This document shows, in pieces, positions 1 to 11,303 of a stretch of DNA of 64,000 nt. The translations under genes and the position numbers were made by a program. Source of the DNA: Mycolicibacterium sp. P1-18 (GTDB taxonomy: Bacteria; Actinomycetota; Actinomycetes; Mycobacteriales; Mycobacteriaceae); contig NZ_NPKR01000002.1 in NCBI RefSeq assembly GCF_008329535.1, forward strand, positions 620,001 through 684,000. Reading direction: 5' to 3'. Under the pieces are notes generated by a model. The model searched no databases. It was not told the DNA's origin and saw nothing but the letters and a program-made list of their open reading frames with translations. Positions within the stretch are counted from its first letter, which is position 1; the number at the start of each line of letters is the position of its first letter.

Positions 1-1165
1 TGACCTTGGGAGCCCCGGTGAGGGCGAGCACCCGGTCCACCTCGGCGGCCAGTTCCCGGCCGGACTGCCGGATGTCGCCGACCGCCTGAATCGGGAAGTT
101 CGGATCGGCGGTGGTGTTGCCGTAGTTGAACGTGAAGACCTTGTAGCCCGCGTTGGCCAGCACCGGCGCGCCGACCGACCAGTTCGCGCCCTGCGTCGCC
201 GTGGTGCCGTTGAGCAGGATGATCGGCAGCGGGTGCTCGGGGGTGACCGTGATGGACGGGTCGTTCGCACCCGCGGGTGGTCTGGTGGGGGTGAAGAAGG
301 AGAGCCCGTCGAGAATGCCGTAGTTGACGGCGAACTGGCCGCTCGGGGATTCCAGCGGCGCGCCGGCCAGGGTCCGTCCGACGGCGGCGGCGGCGTTGAC
401 CACGGACATGGCCAACAGGTACGGCACGCCGAGGAAGCTGGACGGGCCGAAGGCCTGGGCGACGACGCTCGCGGCGGTGTGGACCACCGACACGGTCACC
501 GTGGCGACGTCGACGGCCAGGCCGGCGAACTGCAGGTCGAGCCGGGGCGCGATGGTCGGGGCGGGGTTGGGGGCGACGACCGCCGCCGCAGCGACGGCTG
601 GCGGGGCGGTGACCGCTGGGGGAGTGACCGCCGGCGCGACACCGCGCAGGACGGGCGCGACGACGCTCGGCGCCTCGGGTCGGGACGGCTCGGGACGCGA
701 CACCACGGCGGTATCCCGTTGCTGCGCATGCTTGTTCGGGATCGGGGGCGCCTCGACGGGCGGGGCGGTGACCGGCTCCGGATCGGCCTCCGCCGGGTCG
801 GCTTCCACCGGGTCTGCCTTCACCGGCTCGGCTTCCACCGGGTGATCGGCGTCGTCCTTGGCCGGTGTCGACCCGACGGTCTGATGCGTGGTGCCGGTCG
901 CCGGACTCGTCGGCGCCGTCGGTTCCGGCTTCGTGTCCGGCTTGGCGTCCGGCGTGTCCTTCTGAGGTGACGTGTCGCCGGACGCCGCCGAGGACGTGGA
1001 CGTGCCGCCGGAACCGGAGGGCCCCTCGTCGGCCAAAGCGACGCCGCCGCTGCCCAGGGCTCCGGCGGAGAACCCGGCCAGGAGGACCGCGGCAAGCGAC
1101 AGACGCAGTCGCACGGCCGCCGCCGGCTTGGGGTGGGAACTGGGGCGACGGGACTTCTCCGGCAT
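1..1165 (-). CDS. Secreted alpha/beta-hydrolase (lipase/esterase-like), 3' end cut off by window edge
   Basis: Only the first ~388 residues are visible; the gene runs off the left edge. It starts at the ATG at 1165, preceded on the minus strand by a GGAGG ribosome site. Residues ~15-45 form a Sec-type signal peptide ending near ALA-DE. A long Pro/Ala/Thr/Val-rich linker (~45-200) follows. After residue ~290 a hydrolase fold begins, with PLPIILLNGTTATQGANW (oxyanion-hole strand) and then GYKVFTFNYGN, the pattern of the lipase class 2/EstA family. The nucleophile serine lies beyond the window. Likely a cell-wall or secreted esterase; substrate unknown. The proline-rich linker suggests passage through or attachment to the envelope. 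Confidence 0.72.
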   Translation of the reverse strand, partial: MPEKSRRPSSHPKPAAAVRLRLSLAAVLLAGFSAGALGSGGVALADEGPSGSGGTSTSSAASGDTSPQKDTPDAKPDTKPEPTAPTSPATGTTHQTVGSTPAKDDADHPVEAEPVKADPVEADPAEADPEPVTAPPVEAPPIPNKHAQQRDTAVVSRPEPSRPEAPSVVAPVLRGVAPAVTPPAVTAPPAVAAAAVVAPNPAPTIAPRLDLQFAGLAVDVATVTVSVVHTAASVVAQAFGPSSFLGVPYLLAMSVVNAAAAVGRTLAGAPLESPSGQFAVNYGILDGLSFFTPTRPPAGANDPSITVTPEHPLPIILLNGTTATQGANWSVGAPVLANAGYKVFTFNYGNTTADPNFPIQAVGDIRQSGRELAAEVDRVLALTGAPKV

Positions 1166-1247
1166 CTGAACCTCCGACTCGAGCTAACGGACCGTAGCCG
1201 CTGCACGGCGGTGGCGGCCGCGGTTCGGTCGAATCGGCCGTCGCCGC

Positions 1248-1259
1248 TACCGTGAGCCG
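1248..1259 (+). promoter_or_regulatory. Leaderless-type -10 element of the solute-binding-like gene
   Basis: TACCGT at 1248-1253 fits the TANNNT -10 pattern and lies six bases before the ATG at 1260, so a transcript starting on the A of the ATG is expected. No ribosome-binding site is present. Confidence 0.45.
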
Positions 1260-1967
1260 ATGGACACCCTGCGGGTGGGCACGTTGGTTCCCGACCCACC
1301 GTTCGCCGGCATGGACGGTGGCGGAGGTCTCGCGGTCGACCTGGCCACCGTTCTGGCCGCCGCCCTCGGCCTGCGCGTCGAGTCGGTCGCCCACGACGAC
1401 GTCGACGGTGCCCTCGCCGCTCTCGTGGCCGGCGGGTGCGACTGCGTGATCGCGGGCGTCGCCGTCACGGCCGAACGCCGGCGAGTGGCCGCCTTCGGGC
1501 CGCCGTACCTGGTGTCGGATCTGGCCCTCGCCGTCGACGCCGCGCGTCATCCGGCGGTCCGGTCGGTCGACGACCTCGCCGGCCTGACGGTCGCGGTCCG
1601 GCGCGGGTCCACCGGCCAGGCCGTCGCCGAACGCCTGCTGGCCGACGGCCGGGTCGCGGCGGTCCGCGCGTTCGACGAACCCGAATTTCATTCGATCGCA
1701 ACCCAACTCGCGGCAGCCGGGTGCGACGCGCTGATGGCCCTCGCGCCCACGCTCGCCGCGCTCGTCGGGCCGCTGCCCGACGTCGACCTGGTGCAGCGCG
1801 GCCTGTCGCGGGAGGAGATCGCCGTCGCCGTCGCCCCGGGTGACGACGCGCTGGCGGCGCAGCTCGTCACGGCGCAGGAACGGCTCGAGGCCGACGGCTC
1901 GTTACAGGAAATGCGCCTCGAATGGCTCGGCAACCCGTACCGGGACCAGAGTCTGGCCACCCACTGA
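1260..1967 (+). CDS. Family 3 solute-binding-protein-like (PBP type 2) protein without signal peptide
   Basis: This 235-residue protein has the layout of bacterial extracellular solute-binding proteins family 3 (amino-acid ABC receptors). An N-terminal TLRVGTLVPDPPF strand and a GLAVDLATVLAAALG helix come first. CDCVIAGVAVTAERRRVAAFGPPYL is the usual 'T-x-E-R' hinge segment. SVDDLAGLTVAVRRGSTG opens the second lobe, and ADGSLQEM sits near the end. It starts directly in the first strand, with no signal peptide or lipobox, and no permease or ATPase gene is adjacent. It may be a cytoplasmic ligand-binding protein, or the export signal has been lost. The ATG is favoured by a leaderless -10 six bases upstream. 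Confidence 0.7.
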   Translation: MDTLRVGTLVPDPPFAGMDGGGGLAVDLATVLAAALGLRVESVAHDDVDGALAALVAGGCDCVIAGVAVTAERRRVAAFGPPYLVSDLALAVDAARHPAVRSVDDLAGLTVAVRRGSTGQAVAERLLADGRVAAVRAFDEPEFHSIATQLAAAGCDALMALAPTLAALVGPLPDVDLVQRGLSREEIAVAVAPGDDALAAQLVTAQERLEADGSLQEMRLEWLGNPYRDQSLATH

Positions 1968-1973
1968 CCAGCC

Positions 1974-3089
<1,116 letters not shown>

Positions 3090-3099
3090 AGCCGGATCC

Positions 3100-4335
3100 G
3101 TGGCCGACTCCTCCATCAAGTCACTGTCGGATCTGCTCGCCGAGGGCGTCGAGGGCCGGGGCGTGCTGGTGCGCTCCGACCTCAACGTCCCGCTGGACGA
3201 CGAGGGCACCATCACCGACCCCGGGCGCATCCTCGCGTCCGTCCCCACGCTGAAGGCGTTGTCGGACGCGGGCGCGAAGGTCGTCGTCACCGCCCACCTC
3301 GGGCGGCCCAAGGACGGCCCCGACCCCAAGTTCTCGCTGGCGCCCGTCGCGGCGGCCCTCGGCGCGGAACTGGGCAGGCACGTCCAGTTGGCCGGTGACG
3401 TGGTGGGCTCCGACGCGCTCGCGCGCGCCGAAGGCCTCACCGACGGCGACGTCCTGATGGTCGAGAACATCCGCTTCGACCCGCGCGAGACCAGCAAGGA
3501 CGACGCCGAGCGCCTCGCCCTGGCCAAGGAACTGGCCGAACTGGTCAGCGCGGCCGACGGGTCACCGGGGGCGTTCGTCTCCGACGGATTCGGCGTGGTG
3601 CACCGCAAGCAGGCGTCGGTGTACGACGTGGCGACGCTGCTGCCGCACTACGCGGGCTCGTTGGTCGACACCGAGGTCAAGGTGCTCGAGCAGCTCACCA
3701 GCTCCACCGAGCGCCCGTACGCGGTCGTGCTGGGCGGCTCGAAGGTCTCCGACAAGCTGGCCGTCATCGAGAACCTGGCCAACAAGGCCGACAGCATCGT
3801 CATCGGCGGCGGCATGTGCTTCACCTTCCTTGCCGCACAAGGTGTTTCGGTCGGCACGTCACTGCTGCAGCCCGAGATGGTCGACACCTGCAAGAAGCTG
3901 CTCGAGGACTACGGCGACGTCATCCACCTGCCGGTGGACGTCGTCGTCGCGGAGAAGTTCTCCGCCGACTCCCCGGCGGAGACGGTGGCCGTGACCGCCA
4001 TCGCCGACGACCGGATGGGCCTCGACATCGGTCCCGAGTCGGTGAAGCGGTTCACCGCGCTGCTGTCCAACGCCAAGACCGTCTTCTGGAACGGGCCCAT
4101 GGGCGTCTTCGAGTTCCCGGAGTTCGCCGCGGGCACCAAGGGCGTCGCCGAGGCCGTCATCGGCGCCACCGCCAAGGGCGCGTTCAGCGTCGTCGGCGGG
4201 GGTGACTCGGCCGCCGCCGTGCGCCAGCTCGGCCTGCCCGAGGACGGCTTCTCGCACATCTCGACCGGCGGCGGCGCGTCGCTGGAATACCTCGAGGGCA
4301 AGACGCTGCCCGGCATCTCGATCCTCGAAGACTAG
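3100..4335 (+). CDS. pgk: Phosphoglycerate kinase
   Basis: 411 residues, normal family length. Transfers phosphate from 1,3-bisphosphoglycerate to ADP, the first ATP-yielding step of glycolysis. Visible signatures are [14 protein letters not shown] (substrate-binding N-domain), [19 protein letters not shown], the hinge region [10 protein letters not shown], and the nucleotide-binding loop [13 protein letters not shown]. Starts with GTG 10 bases after the gap stop codon; the short gap and shared strand indicate co-transcription with gap and tpiA. Confidence 0.98.
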   Translation: MADSSIKSLSDLLAEGVEGRGVLVRSDLNVPLDDEGTITDPGRILASVPTLKALSDAGAKVVVTAHLGRPKDGPDPKFSLAPVAAALGAELGRHVQLAGDVVGSDALARAEGLTDGDVLMVENIRFDPRETSKDDAERLALAKELAELVSAADGSPGAFVSDGFGVVHRKQASVYDVATLLPHYAGSLVDTEVKVLEQLTSSTERPYAVVLGGSKVSDKLAVIENLANKADSIVIGGGMCFTFLAAQGVSVGTSLLQPEMVDTCKKLLEDYGDVIHLPVDVVVAEKFSADSPAETVAVTAIADDRMGLDIGPESVKRFTALLSNAKTVFWNGPMGVFEFPEFAAGTKGVAEAVIGATAKGAFSVVGGGDSAAAVRQLGLPEDGFSHISTGGGASLEYLEGKTLPGISILED

Positions 4336-4377
4336 GAGACCCCGACATGTTGCTCTTCGCCCGAGAGGCTCATCGCC

Positions 4378-5163
4378 GTGCCACGTAAGCCGCTCATCGC
4401 CGGCAACTGGAAGATGAACCTCAACCACTTCGAGGCCATCGCCCTGGTGCAGAAGATCGCGTTCTCGTTGCCGGAGAAGTACTTCGACAAGGTCGACGTG
4501 ACGGTCATCCCGCCGTTCACCGACCTGCGCAGCGTGCAGACCCTGGTCGACGGTGACAAGCTCCGCCTGACCTACGGGGCCCAGGACGTCTCCAAGCACG
4601 ACTCAGGTGCCTACACCGGCGAGATCAGCGGCTCGTTCCTGGCCAAGCTCGGCTGCAGCTTCGCGGTGGTCGGGCACTCGGAGCGGCGCACCCTGCACGG
4701 CGAGGACGACGCGCTGGTCGCCGCCAAGGCCGCGGCCGCGCTGAAGCACGGGCTGACCCCGATCGTGTGCATCGGCGAGGGGCTGGAGGTCCGGGAGGCG
4801 GGCGACCACGTCGCCTACAACGTCAACCAGCTCAAGGGTTCGCTCGCGGGGCTCAAGGCCGAGCAGATCGCGGCGACCGTCATCGCCTACGAGCCGGTCT
4901 GGGCGATCGGCACCGGCCGCGTGGCCAGCGCCGCCGACGCGCAAGAGGTCTGCGCCGCCATCCGCGCCGAGTTGGCCGAGCTGGCGACGCCCGCCGTGGC
5001 CGACACCGTGCGCGTGCTCTACGGCGGTTCCGTCAACGCCAAGAACGTGGGAGAGATCGTCGGGCAGACCGACGTCGACGGTGCCCTCGTCGGCGGGGCG
5101 TCGCTGGACGGCGAACAGTTCGCGATCCTGTCGGCGATCGCCGCCGGCGGACCCCTGCCCTGA
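4378..5163 (+). CDS. tpiA: Triosephosphate isomerase
   Basis: 261-residue TIM barrel interconverting dihydroxyacetone phosphate and glyceraldehyde-3-phosphate. The active-site residues are present: Asn10 and Lys12 in AGNWKMN, the electrophilic His in VVGHSERR, the catalytic Glu in [12 protein letters not shown], and the phosphate loop [13 protein letters not shown] start 42 bases after pgk in the same direction; third gene of the glycolytic operon. Confidence 0.98.
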   Translation: MPRKPLIAGNWKMNLNHFEAIALVQKIAFSLPEKYFDKVDVTVIPPFTDLRSVQTLVDGDKLRLTYGAQDVSKHDSGAYTGEISGSFLAKLGCSFAVVGHSERRTLHGEDDALVAAKAAAALKHGLTPIVCIGEGLEVREAGDHVAYNVNQLKGSLAGLKAEQIAATVIAYEPVWAIGTGRVASAADAQEVCAAIRAELAELATPAVADTVRVLYGGSVNAKNVGEIVGQTDVDGALVGGASLDGEQFAILSAIAAGGPLP

Positions 5164-5207
5164 CCCGTCGCCCTGACCCCGATTCCGTGATCCGGCGGGT
5201 CCGCCGG

Positions 5208-5220
5208 TAGTCTGGCGACC
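5208..5220 (+). promoter_or_regulatory. Leaderless-type -10 element of secG
   Basis: TAGTCT (5208-5213) sits seven bases before the secG ATG, and no Shine-Dalgarno sequence is visible. This predicts a leaderless secG transcript independent of the glycolytic operon. Confidence 0.45.
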
Positions 5221-5457
5221 ATGATTTTCGCTCTGCAGATCACCCTCGTCGTCACCAGCGTCCTGGTGATCCTGTTGGTGCTCCTGCATCGCGCCAAGGG
5301 TGGCGGCCTGTCGACTCTGTTCGGTGGCGGCGTGCAGTCCAGCCTCTCCGGGTCGACCGTCGTGGAGAAGAACCTCGACCGGCTCACCTACTTCATCACC
5401 GCCATTTGGCTCGTCTCGATCGTCGCCGTCGCCCTGCAGATCAAGTACGGCTCCTGA
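5221..5457 (+). CDS. secG: Preprotein translocase subunit SecG
   Basis: 78-residue membrane protein, the small accessory subunit of the SecYEG channel that assists protein export. It has two hydrophobic segments (residues ~2-22, ITLVVTSVLVILLVLLH, and ~52-72, FITAIWLVSIVAVAL). They flank the conserved cytoplasmic loop RAKGGGLSTLFGGG. Placement right after tpiA is the conserved mycobacterial position. Its last 17 bases overlap the 3' end of the convergent ankyrin gene. Confidence 0.95.
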   Translation: MIFALQITLVVTSVLVILLVLLHRAKGGGLSTLFGGGVQSSLSGSTVVEKNLDRLTYFITAIWLVSIVAVALQIKYGS

Positions 5458-6715
5458 GCCTCAGCACCGCCGCCGTCGCCTCCGCCTGACCGTGCTCGGC
5501 CCAGCCCAGCGGCGTGGCACCGTGCTGGTCGTCGACGACGTCGGGATCGGCCCCGCACTCCAGTAGCGCCTCCACCAGCTCGACGTCGCCGATCCACGCA
5601 GCGTGGTGCAGCAACGTGTGACCGTCGAACCTGGCATTCAGGTCACCGCCCGCGGCCGCCAGTGCGCGTACCCCGTCGGGGGTGCCCGCCGCCGCGACCG
5701 GCGGCTCCGGCCCCTTCGGTCGCCAGGGCGACGGCGCAGTCGCCGGCCGGCCCTCGGTGAAGCCGTAGGAGGCGAGCAACTCGAGGCGGTCGGTGAAACC
5801 CCGGTCCCTGGCCCAGTCGACCTGCCGCTGCACCATCTCGACGGGGGTCTCCAGCGCCTCGCCCAGTCGACGCTGCCACGGCCCTCCGTCACCCCGACCG
5901 AGGCCGGCCGGCAACAGGATTCGCAGATGCCCGTCGTCGCGGGCGAACGTCCGGTCGTACAGCGTCTGAGCGTCGTTCGGATCGGCACCGCGGTCGAGCA
6001 GCAGGCCGGCCAGCTCGTCGCCCGCCGGGTGCCGTGGTTGGCGTCCCGGGCCCGCCTCGCCCTCGCCGAAGCACAGTGTCAGCACGGTGAACGGCGTCGG
6101 CAGCGCCAGCCAGAGATAGCCCGCGTTCGGGTCCGCGCCGGCGTCGAGCAACAGCCGTGCCGTCGCCACCGGATCCCGTTGCGGCACGCGGCACGCGGCG
6201 AGGTGGAACAGTGCGGTCCAGCCGAACGGCCCGCCCTGATGGGTGGCTCCGCCCGGGTCGGCGTCGAGGTGGCGTGCCACCGCGCTCGCGTCGCCGACGG
6301 CCGCCGCGACATGCAGACTCCGGGACGGCAGATCCGGGTGTGCGCGCAGGATCTCCGCGGCCGCGTTCCATCTGTCCGGGCCGTCGCCAGGGGAGTAGGT
6401 CAGACAGGCCAGCGACAGGAATCGGGCGAGGGGGTCGTCGTCGACGATGCTCGTGGTGGGGTCGCGGCGCAGTTCCTCGGCGGTGTGCAGATACGCCCTC
6501 AGCCGTGGCCAACTGCCGAAGCCGACCGCGCGGGCCACCACGTGCTGCGCGGCGGTCAACGCGAACGCGGCCGGGTCGGCGGGTGACCCCGAGGGATGGT
6601 GGCGCGACACGTGGGCGAGCGCCTCGGGATCGTTGGCGCGCACGGCCCGTTGCAGTCGGCGGGCGTCGCGACGGAACCGCTCCAGGGAGGGGTTGACGGG
6701 CAGGGACGGGGCCAT
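5441..6715 (-). CDS. Ankyrin-repeat protein
   Basis: 424-residue, probably cytoplasmic protein. The ATG at 6715 is preceded by a strong AAAGGAGG site. The N-terminal ~100 residues are helical ([41 protein letters not shown]). Several ankyrin repeats follow: [10 protein letters not shown] with [12 protein letters not shown] (~200-240), [32 protein letters not shown], and [21 protein letters not shown] with [21 protein letters not shown] near the C-terminus. Such proteins mediate protein contacts; the partner is unknown. It faces ppc divergently and converges with secG. Confidence 0.85.
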   Translation of the reverse strand: MAPSLPVNPSLERFRRDARRLQRAVRANDPEALAHVSRHHPSGSPADPAAFALTAAQHVVARAVGFGSWPRLRAYLHTAEELRRDPTTSIVDDDPLARFLSLACLTYSPGDGPDRWNAAAEILRAHPDLPSRSLHVAAAVGDASAVARHLDADPGGATHQGGPFGWTALFHLAACRVPQRDPVATARLLLDAGADPNAGYLWLALPTPFTVLTLCFGEGEAGPGRQPRHPAGDELAGLLLDRGADPNDAQTLYDRTFARDDGHLRILLPAGLGRGDGGPWQRRLGEALETPVEMVQRQVDWARDRGFTDRLELLASYGFTEGRPATAPSPWRPKGPEPPVAAAGTPDGVRALAAAGGDLNARFDGHTLLHHAAWIGDVELVEALLECGADPDVVDDQHGATPLGWAEHGQAEATAAVLRLRSRT

Positions 6716-6891
6716 GACGGCCTCCTTTCGTCGCACCCGAAGTCCGCTGCGTCGGGCCGAAAGGAGGGCGGGCCGAAGACGATCGTCATCCCAGGAGGGT
6801 TGAACCCGTTTCCGCGGACCGGAGGCGCCCTGGACACCGCCGCCGAATGTACCGGACGGGACCTCGTCATGCGGCCCGATCGCGGTGCGTC

Positions 6892-6904
6892 GATACTTGT
6901 CGTC
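6892..6904 (+). promoter_or_regulatory. Candidate leaderless -10 element of ppc
   Basis: GATACT (6892-6897) lies seven bases before the chosen ATG at 6905. It departs from TANNNT only in the first base. No ribosome site precedes this ATG. The divergent ankyrin gene begins 190 bases away, so 6716-6904 holds promoters for both. Confidence 0.35.
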
Positions 6905-9706
6905 ATGGCCGATGCCCCCGATACCGCCCTCGCACCCATCGGCTCGGTGCGCCGAACCCAGGTCGGCCGCGAGGCCACCGAACCGATGCGCGAGGACATC
7001 CGTCTGCTCGGCGCCATTCTCGGCGACACCGTGCGCGAACAAAACGGCGATCACGTCTTCGATCTGGTGGAGCAGGCCCGCGTCGGCTCCTTCCAGGTGC
7101 GGCGCTCCGAGATCGACCGCGCCGACCTCGCCAGCCTCTTCGACGGCATCGACGTGCACGAGGCGATTCCCGTCATCCGGGCCTTCACCCACTTCGCGCT
7201 GCTGGCCAACGTCGCGGAGGACATCCACCGCGAACGGCGCCGCGCCGTCCACGTCGAGGCTGGCGAACCGCCGCAGAACAGCAGTCTGGCCGCCACCTAC
7301 CTCAAGCTGGAATCGGCCAAGCTGGACTCCGCAACCGTGGCCGACGCGCTCACCGGCGCACTGGTGTCGCCGGTGATCACCGCGCACCCCACCGAGACCC
7401 GCCGTCGGACGGTGTTCGACACCCAGCACCGCATCACCGAACTGATGCGATTGCGCATGCACGGTCAGACCCGCACCGACGACGGCCGCAGCATCGACCT
7501 CGAGCTACGCCGCAACATCCTGGTGTTGTGGCAGACGGCGTTGATTCGCTTGTCGCGGTTGAAGATTCAGGACGAAATCGAGACGGGTCTGCGGTACTAC
7601 CCGGCGGCCTTCTTCGAGGTCATCCCTCAGGTCAACGCCGAGGTCCGCACGGCGCTGCAGGCGCGCTGGCCCGAGGCCCACGTGCTCGAACAGCCCATCC
7701 TGCGGCCCGGGTCGTGGATCGGCGGCGACCGCGACGGCAATCCCAACGTCACCGGCGAGGTGGTTCGGCTGGCCACCGGCAGTGCCGCCTACACGGCACT
7801 GGCGCACTACTTCGTCGAGCTGACCGCGCTCGAGGAGGAGCTCTCGATGTCGGTGCGGCTGGTGCACATCGACGACGAACTGCGGACCCTGGCCGACACC
7901 TGCGGCGAACCGGCCCGCGCCGACGAGCCGTACCGGCGCGCTCTGCGGGTGATCCACGGCCGGTTGACGGCGACGGCGACCGCGATCCTGGACCGCCAGC
8001 CCGAGTACCAGCTGGATCTGGGCCTGGAGCGCTACGAGACGCCCGATCAGTTCCAGGCCGACCTCGACGTGGTCGACGCGTCGCTGCGCGCGAACGGCAG
8101 CTCGCTGCTGGCCGACGACCGGCTGGCCCGGCTGCGAGAAGCCGTGCACGTCTTCGGTTTTCACCTCTCGGGTCTGGACCTGCGGCAGAACTCCGACGTC
8201 CACGAAGAGGTGATGGCCGAACTGCTCGCGTGGGCGGGCGTGCACGCCGACTACGCGTCGCTCTCGGAGGATGAGCGGGTGGACCTTCTGACCACGGAGC
8301 TGGCCACCCGCCGGCCGCTGGTGGGCCCGGGTGCGGAGCTCTCGGAGCTGGCCCGCAAGGAGCTCGACATCACCGCCGCGGCGGCCAGAGCGGTCCGGGT
8401 GTTCGGCCCGCAGGCGGTGCCCAACTACATCATCTCGATGTGCCAGTCCGTGTCGGACATGCTGGAGGCGGCGGTGTTCCTGAAGGAGGCCGGTCTGCTG
8501 GACGCCTCGGGGGACCAGCCGTACAGCCCCGTCGGCGTCGTGCCGCTGTTCGAGACCATCGACGACCTGCAGCGCGGTTCGTCGATTCTCGAAGCGGTGC
8601 TCGACATTCCGCTGTACCGGGCGCTGGTGCACGCCCGCGGCGAGCAGCAGGAGGTGATGCTCGGATACAGCGACTCCAACAAGGACGGCGGGTACCTGGC
8701 CGCGAACTGGGCGCTCTACCGCGCCGAACTCGACCTGGTCGAATCGGCGCGCAAGACGGGAATTCGGCTGCGGCTCTTCCACGGTCGCGGCGGTACGGTG
8801 GGTCGCGGTGGCGGGCCCAGCTACGACGCCATCCTCGCGCAGCCGCCGGGCGCGGTGAAGGGCTCGCTGCGCATCACCGAGCAGGGTGAGGTGATCGCGG
8901 CCAAGTACGCCGAGCCGACCATCGCGCACCGCAACCTCGAGACCCTGCTCGCCGCGACGCTGGAGTCGACGCTGCTCGACGTGGAGGGACTGGGTGACGC
9001 GGCCCAGCCCGCCTACGAGGTGCTCGACGACCTGGCCGCTCGGGCACAGCGGGCGTACTCCGAATTGGTGCACGAGACACCGGGTTTCGTCGACTACTTC
9101 AAGGCGTCGACGCCAGTCAGCGAGATCGGTGCGCTCAACATCGGAAGCAGGCCCGCCTCCCGCAAGCCGACGACGGCGATCTCCGACCTGCGGGCGATCC
9201 CGTGGGTGCTGGCCTGGAGTCAGTCGCGGGTGATGCTGCCCGGCTGGTACGGCACCGGGACGGCCTTCGAGGAGTTCATCGCCGACGGCGAGGGAGACGA
9301 ACGGCTCGCCGTGCTGCACGACCTCTACGAGAAGTGGCCGTTCTTCCGGTCGGTGCTGTCCAACATGGCGCAGGTGCTGGCGAAGGCCGACATGGGCCTG
9401 GCGGCCCGGTATTCCGAACTCGTCGAGGACGAGACGTTGCGGCACCGGGTGTTCGACGAGATCGTCGCCGAGCACGACCGCACCATCGCGATGCTGCGGC
9501 TCATCACCGGCCACGACGACCTGCTGGCCGACAACCCGGCGCTGGCCCGCTCGGTGTTCAACCGGTTCCCCTACCTCGAACCGCTCAACCACCTGCAGGT
9601 CGAACTGCTGCGCCGGTACCGCTCCGGCGACGAGGACGAACTGGTCAAGCGGGGGATCCTGCTCACCATGAGCGGGCTGGCGACCGCACTGCGCAACAGC
9701 GGCTAG
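6905..9706 (+). CDS. ppc: Phosphoenolpyruvate carboxylase
   Basis: 933-residue cytoplasmic anaplerotic enzyme making oxaloacetate from phosphoenolpyruvate and bicarbonate. Signatures are [17 protein letters not shown] (catalytic His region), [14 protein letters not shown], the mobile loop [35 protein letters not shown], and the C-terminal AALRNSG typical of the family. I chose the ATG at 6905 because the homologous N-terminus ([21 protein letters not shown]) begins soon after it; an in-frame ATG at 6869 is an alternative. From memory, M. leprae carries ppc in this position and M. tuberculosis lacks it. Stop overlaps the stop of the convergent nitrile hydratase accessory gene. Confidence 0.96.
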   Translation: MADAPDTALAPIGSVRRTQVGREATEPMREDIRLLGAILGDTVREQNGDHVFDLVEQARVGSFQVRRSEIDRADLASLFDGIDVHEAIPVIRAFTHFALLANVAEDIHRERRRAVHVEAGEPPQNSSLAATYLKLESAKLDSATVADALTGALVSPVITAHPTETRRRTVFDTQHRITELMRLRMHGQTRTDDGRSIDLELRRNILVLWQTALIRLSRLKIQDEIETGLRYYPAAFFEVIPQVNAEVRTALQARWPEAHVLEQPILRPGSWIGGDRDGNPNVTGEVVRLATGSAAYTALAHYFVELTALEEELSMSVRLVHIDDELRTLADTCGEPARADEPYRRALRVIHGRLTATATAILDRQPEYQLDLGLERYETPDQFQADLDVVDASLRANGSSLLADDRLARLREAVHVFGFHLSGLDLRQNSDVHEEVMAELLAWAGVHADYASLSEDERVDLLTTELATRRPLVGPGAELSELARKELDITAAAARAVRVFGPQAVPNYIISMCQSVSDMLEAAVFLKEAGLLDASGDQPYSPVGVVPLFETIDDLQRGSSILEAVLDIPLYRALVHARGEQQEVMLGYSDSNKDGGYLAANWALYRAELDLVESARKTGIRLRLFHGRGGTVGRGGGPSYDAILAQPPGAVKGSLRITEQGEVIAAKYAEPTIAHRNLETLLAATLESTLLDVEGLGDAAQPAYEVLDDLAARAQRAYSELVHETPGFVDYFKASTPVSEIGALNIGSRPASRKPTTAISDLRAIPWVLAWSQSRVMLPGWYGTGTAFEEFIADGEGDERLAVLHDLYEKWPFFRSVLSNMAQVLAKADMGLAARYSELVEDETLRHRVFDEIVAEHDRTIAMLRLITGHDDLLADNPALARSVFNRFPYLEPLNHLQVELLRRYRSGDEDELVKRGILLTMSGLATALRNSG

Positions 9707-10008
9707 GCCAGCTCGATCGGTGCGCCGTGCGGGGTCCGGCGCGCCGCGTCCGCCCACGCGGTGCGGCAGTCCGACAGGGCGCCGTCGGTGGTCAGCTCCC
9801 GTGCCACGACGAGCCGTTCGAGGGCGGCCAGCCAATGGTCGTAGTAGGTGCTGCCGTCGTCGGGGTCACCGGCGTCGCGAGCGCGCCGGATCGCCGCGCT
9901 CAGTTCGTCGGCCCATTGGCCCGCCGTCACCACCCCGGCGTCCTGCAGGGCGCGGACCATGGCGAAGGCGCGCGCCTGCCACGGCGCCCCGAAGGCCGGC
10001 TCGGTCAC
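9703..10008 (-). CDS. Nitrile hydratase accessory (activator) protein
   Basis: 101 residues, related to the beta-subunit N-terminal half, as are known nitrile hydratase activators (metallochaperones that deliver the metal-loaded alpha subunit by subunit swapping). Visible family features are [39 protein letters not shown], and the closing [11 protein letters not shown]. The GTG start at 10008 overlaps the beta stop codon as GTGA, so translation is probably coupled. Last gene of the cluster; its stop overlaps the ppc stop on the other strand. Confidence 0.85.
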   Translation of the reverse strand: MTEPAFGAPWQARAFAMVRALQDAGVVTAGQWADELSAAIRRARDAGDPDDGSTYYDHWLAALERLVVARELTTDGALSDCRTAWADAARRTPHGAPIELA

Positions 10009-10667
10009 CGGAGCGCCTCGAGGTACGGCTCGAAGGCGTCGACGGACACGGTGGTTCCCGGCTCGGCGTCCGCGCCCCACAATTCGGTGCCGTCGAACCG
10101 AACGGTGTACAGCCACTGCGGATCCTCGCCCGTCCCGTCGACGACGCTGTCGGGGAAGACCTGCGCGTCGTGCAGTCGCTCCACCACGCCGACGCGCCCG
10201 CGGACGTACCGCGGCAGCCGGGTGTGGGAGGTGGGGTGGTCGTTGCGGGTCCGTACCCGCTGGCCCTCCGCGAACCGTCGTGGTGCCTGCGGTTCGCGGG
10301 TGAACGAGCCGCGCTGCCGGACGGCCGGCACCCGCTCCGTCGTGAACGGGCCGCGGGGCAGATCGCGGCCGACAGTGGCCGACTGCCCGTTGGTCAGCTC
10401 GTCCTGGTCGACGAGGCCGTATTCGACCAGGAGCAGCTCGAGTCGCCGCAGCCACCGTTCGTAGTACGAGCTGGACAGGTAGACCACCGGTGCCAGCCGC
10501 TCGATTCCGTACCGGCCGACGTCGATGTTCCAGAGGCCGGCGGCGCCCATCGTCATGCTCGCGGCGAACGCCCGGCCCTCCCACCGCTCGTGGAACCGGG
10601 GCTCGTCGACCTCCGGCGCCACGGCACCGAAGCCGTCCATGCCGCCCAGATCGTGGATGCCGTCCAT
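10005..10667 (-). CDS. nthB: Nitrile hydratase beta subunit
   Basis: 220 residues. The N-terminus MDGIHDLGGMDGFG and the following FHERWEGRAFA are hallmarks of the beta subunit. SSSYYERWLRRLELLLVE is the shared helix. The C-terminal SH3-like barrel includes RYVRGRVGVVE, HDAQVFPD and PQWLYTVRFDGTELWG. With the alpha subunit it hydrates nitriles to amides in the cytoplasm. Its ATG shares a base with the alpha stop codon (TGATG), and its own stop overlaps the accessory-gene start, so all three are translationally coupled. Confidence 0.93.
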   Translation of the reverse strand: MDGIHDLGGMDGFGAVAPEVDEPRFHERWEGRAFAASMTMGAAGLWNIDVGRYGIERLAPVVYLSSSYYERWLRRLELLLVEYGLVDQDELTNGQSATVGRDLPRGPFTTERVPAVRQRGSFTREPQAPRRFAEGQRVRTRNDHPTSHTRLPRYVRGRVGVVERLHDAQVFPDSVVDGTGEDPQWLYTVRFDGTELWGADAEPGTTVSVDAFEPYLEALR

Positions 10668-11284
10668 CAGCGCGCCCCGTCCGCCGGCGCGGGCACGCGG
10701 ACGCCGATCATGCAGTCCCTGTCGACGAGGGCGGCGAGGCGTTCCTCGTCGAAGCCGTCGGTGCCCGCGGGCCGCATGGGCACCACCAGGTAGCGCGTCT
10801 CGGCCGTCGAATCCCACACGCGCACGTCGACGTCGGGGTCGAGCCGCAGGCCGAACTCCGAGAGCACCGCCCGGGGTTGCTTGACGGTCCTCGACCGGTA
10901 GGCGAACGACTTGTACCAGTTCGGCGGCAAGCCCAGGACGTCCCACGGGTAGCAGGAGCACAGCGTGCACACCACCACGTTGTGGACCCGGGGGGTGTTC
11001 TCCACCGCGATCAACAATTCGCCGACGTGACCGTCGTCGGCGAACTCGGCGACGGCGGTCGTCGCGTCGGCCAGCAGGGCCTCCCGGTACTCCGGGTCGA
11101 CCCACGCGCGGGCGACGGCGCGGGCACCGATGTGCGGGCCGATCCGGGTCTCGTGGGCCTCGACGATCGCGTCGAGCGCCTCGGAGGTGACGTAGTTCTT
11201 CTGCGTCAGCACGGTTTCCAGTGCGCGCACCCGGAGGTCCAGGTCGGACAGGGACGACCCCGTCGGTTCGTCGTGCGTGGCCAC
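10667..11284 (-). CDS. nthA: Nitrile hydratase alpha subunit, cobalt type
   Basis: 205 residues carrying the metal-binding claw VCTLCSC (Cys106-Thr-Leu-Cys109-Ser-Cys111). Threonine at the second position marks the cobalt (non-corrin) class; iron enzymes have CSLCSC. Cys109 and Cys111 are the positions oxidised to sulfinic and sulfenic acid in known enzymes. The following YPWDVLGLPPNWYKSFAYRSR is conserved. Thiocyanate hydrolase is a relative, but the two-subunit layout plus accessory gene favours nitrile hydratase. The P450 gene ends 19 bases upstream. No amidase or cobalt permease gene lies next to it. Confidence 0.94.
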   Translation of the reverse strand: MATHDEPTGSSLSDLDLRVRALETVLTQKNYVTSEALDAIVEAHETRIGPHIGARAVARAWVDPEYREALLADATTAVAEFADDGHVGELLIAVENTPRVHNVVVCTLCSCYPWDVLGLPPNWYKSFAYRSRTVKQPRAVLSEFGLRLDPDVDVRVWDSTAETRYLVVPMRPAGTDGFDEERLAALVDRDCMIGVRVPAPADGAR

Positions 11285-11303
11285 CAGCCGACGATACCCA
11301 GGA

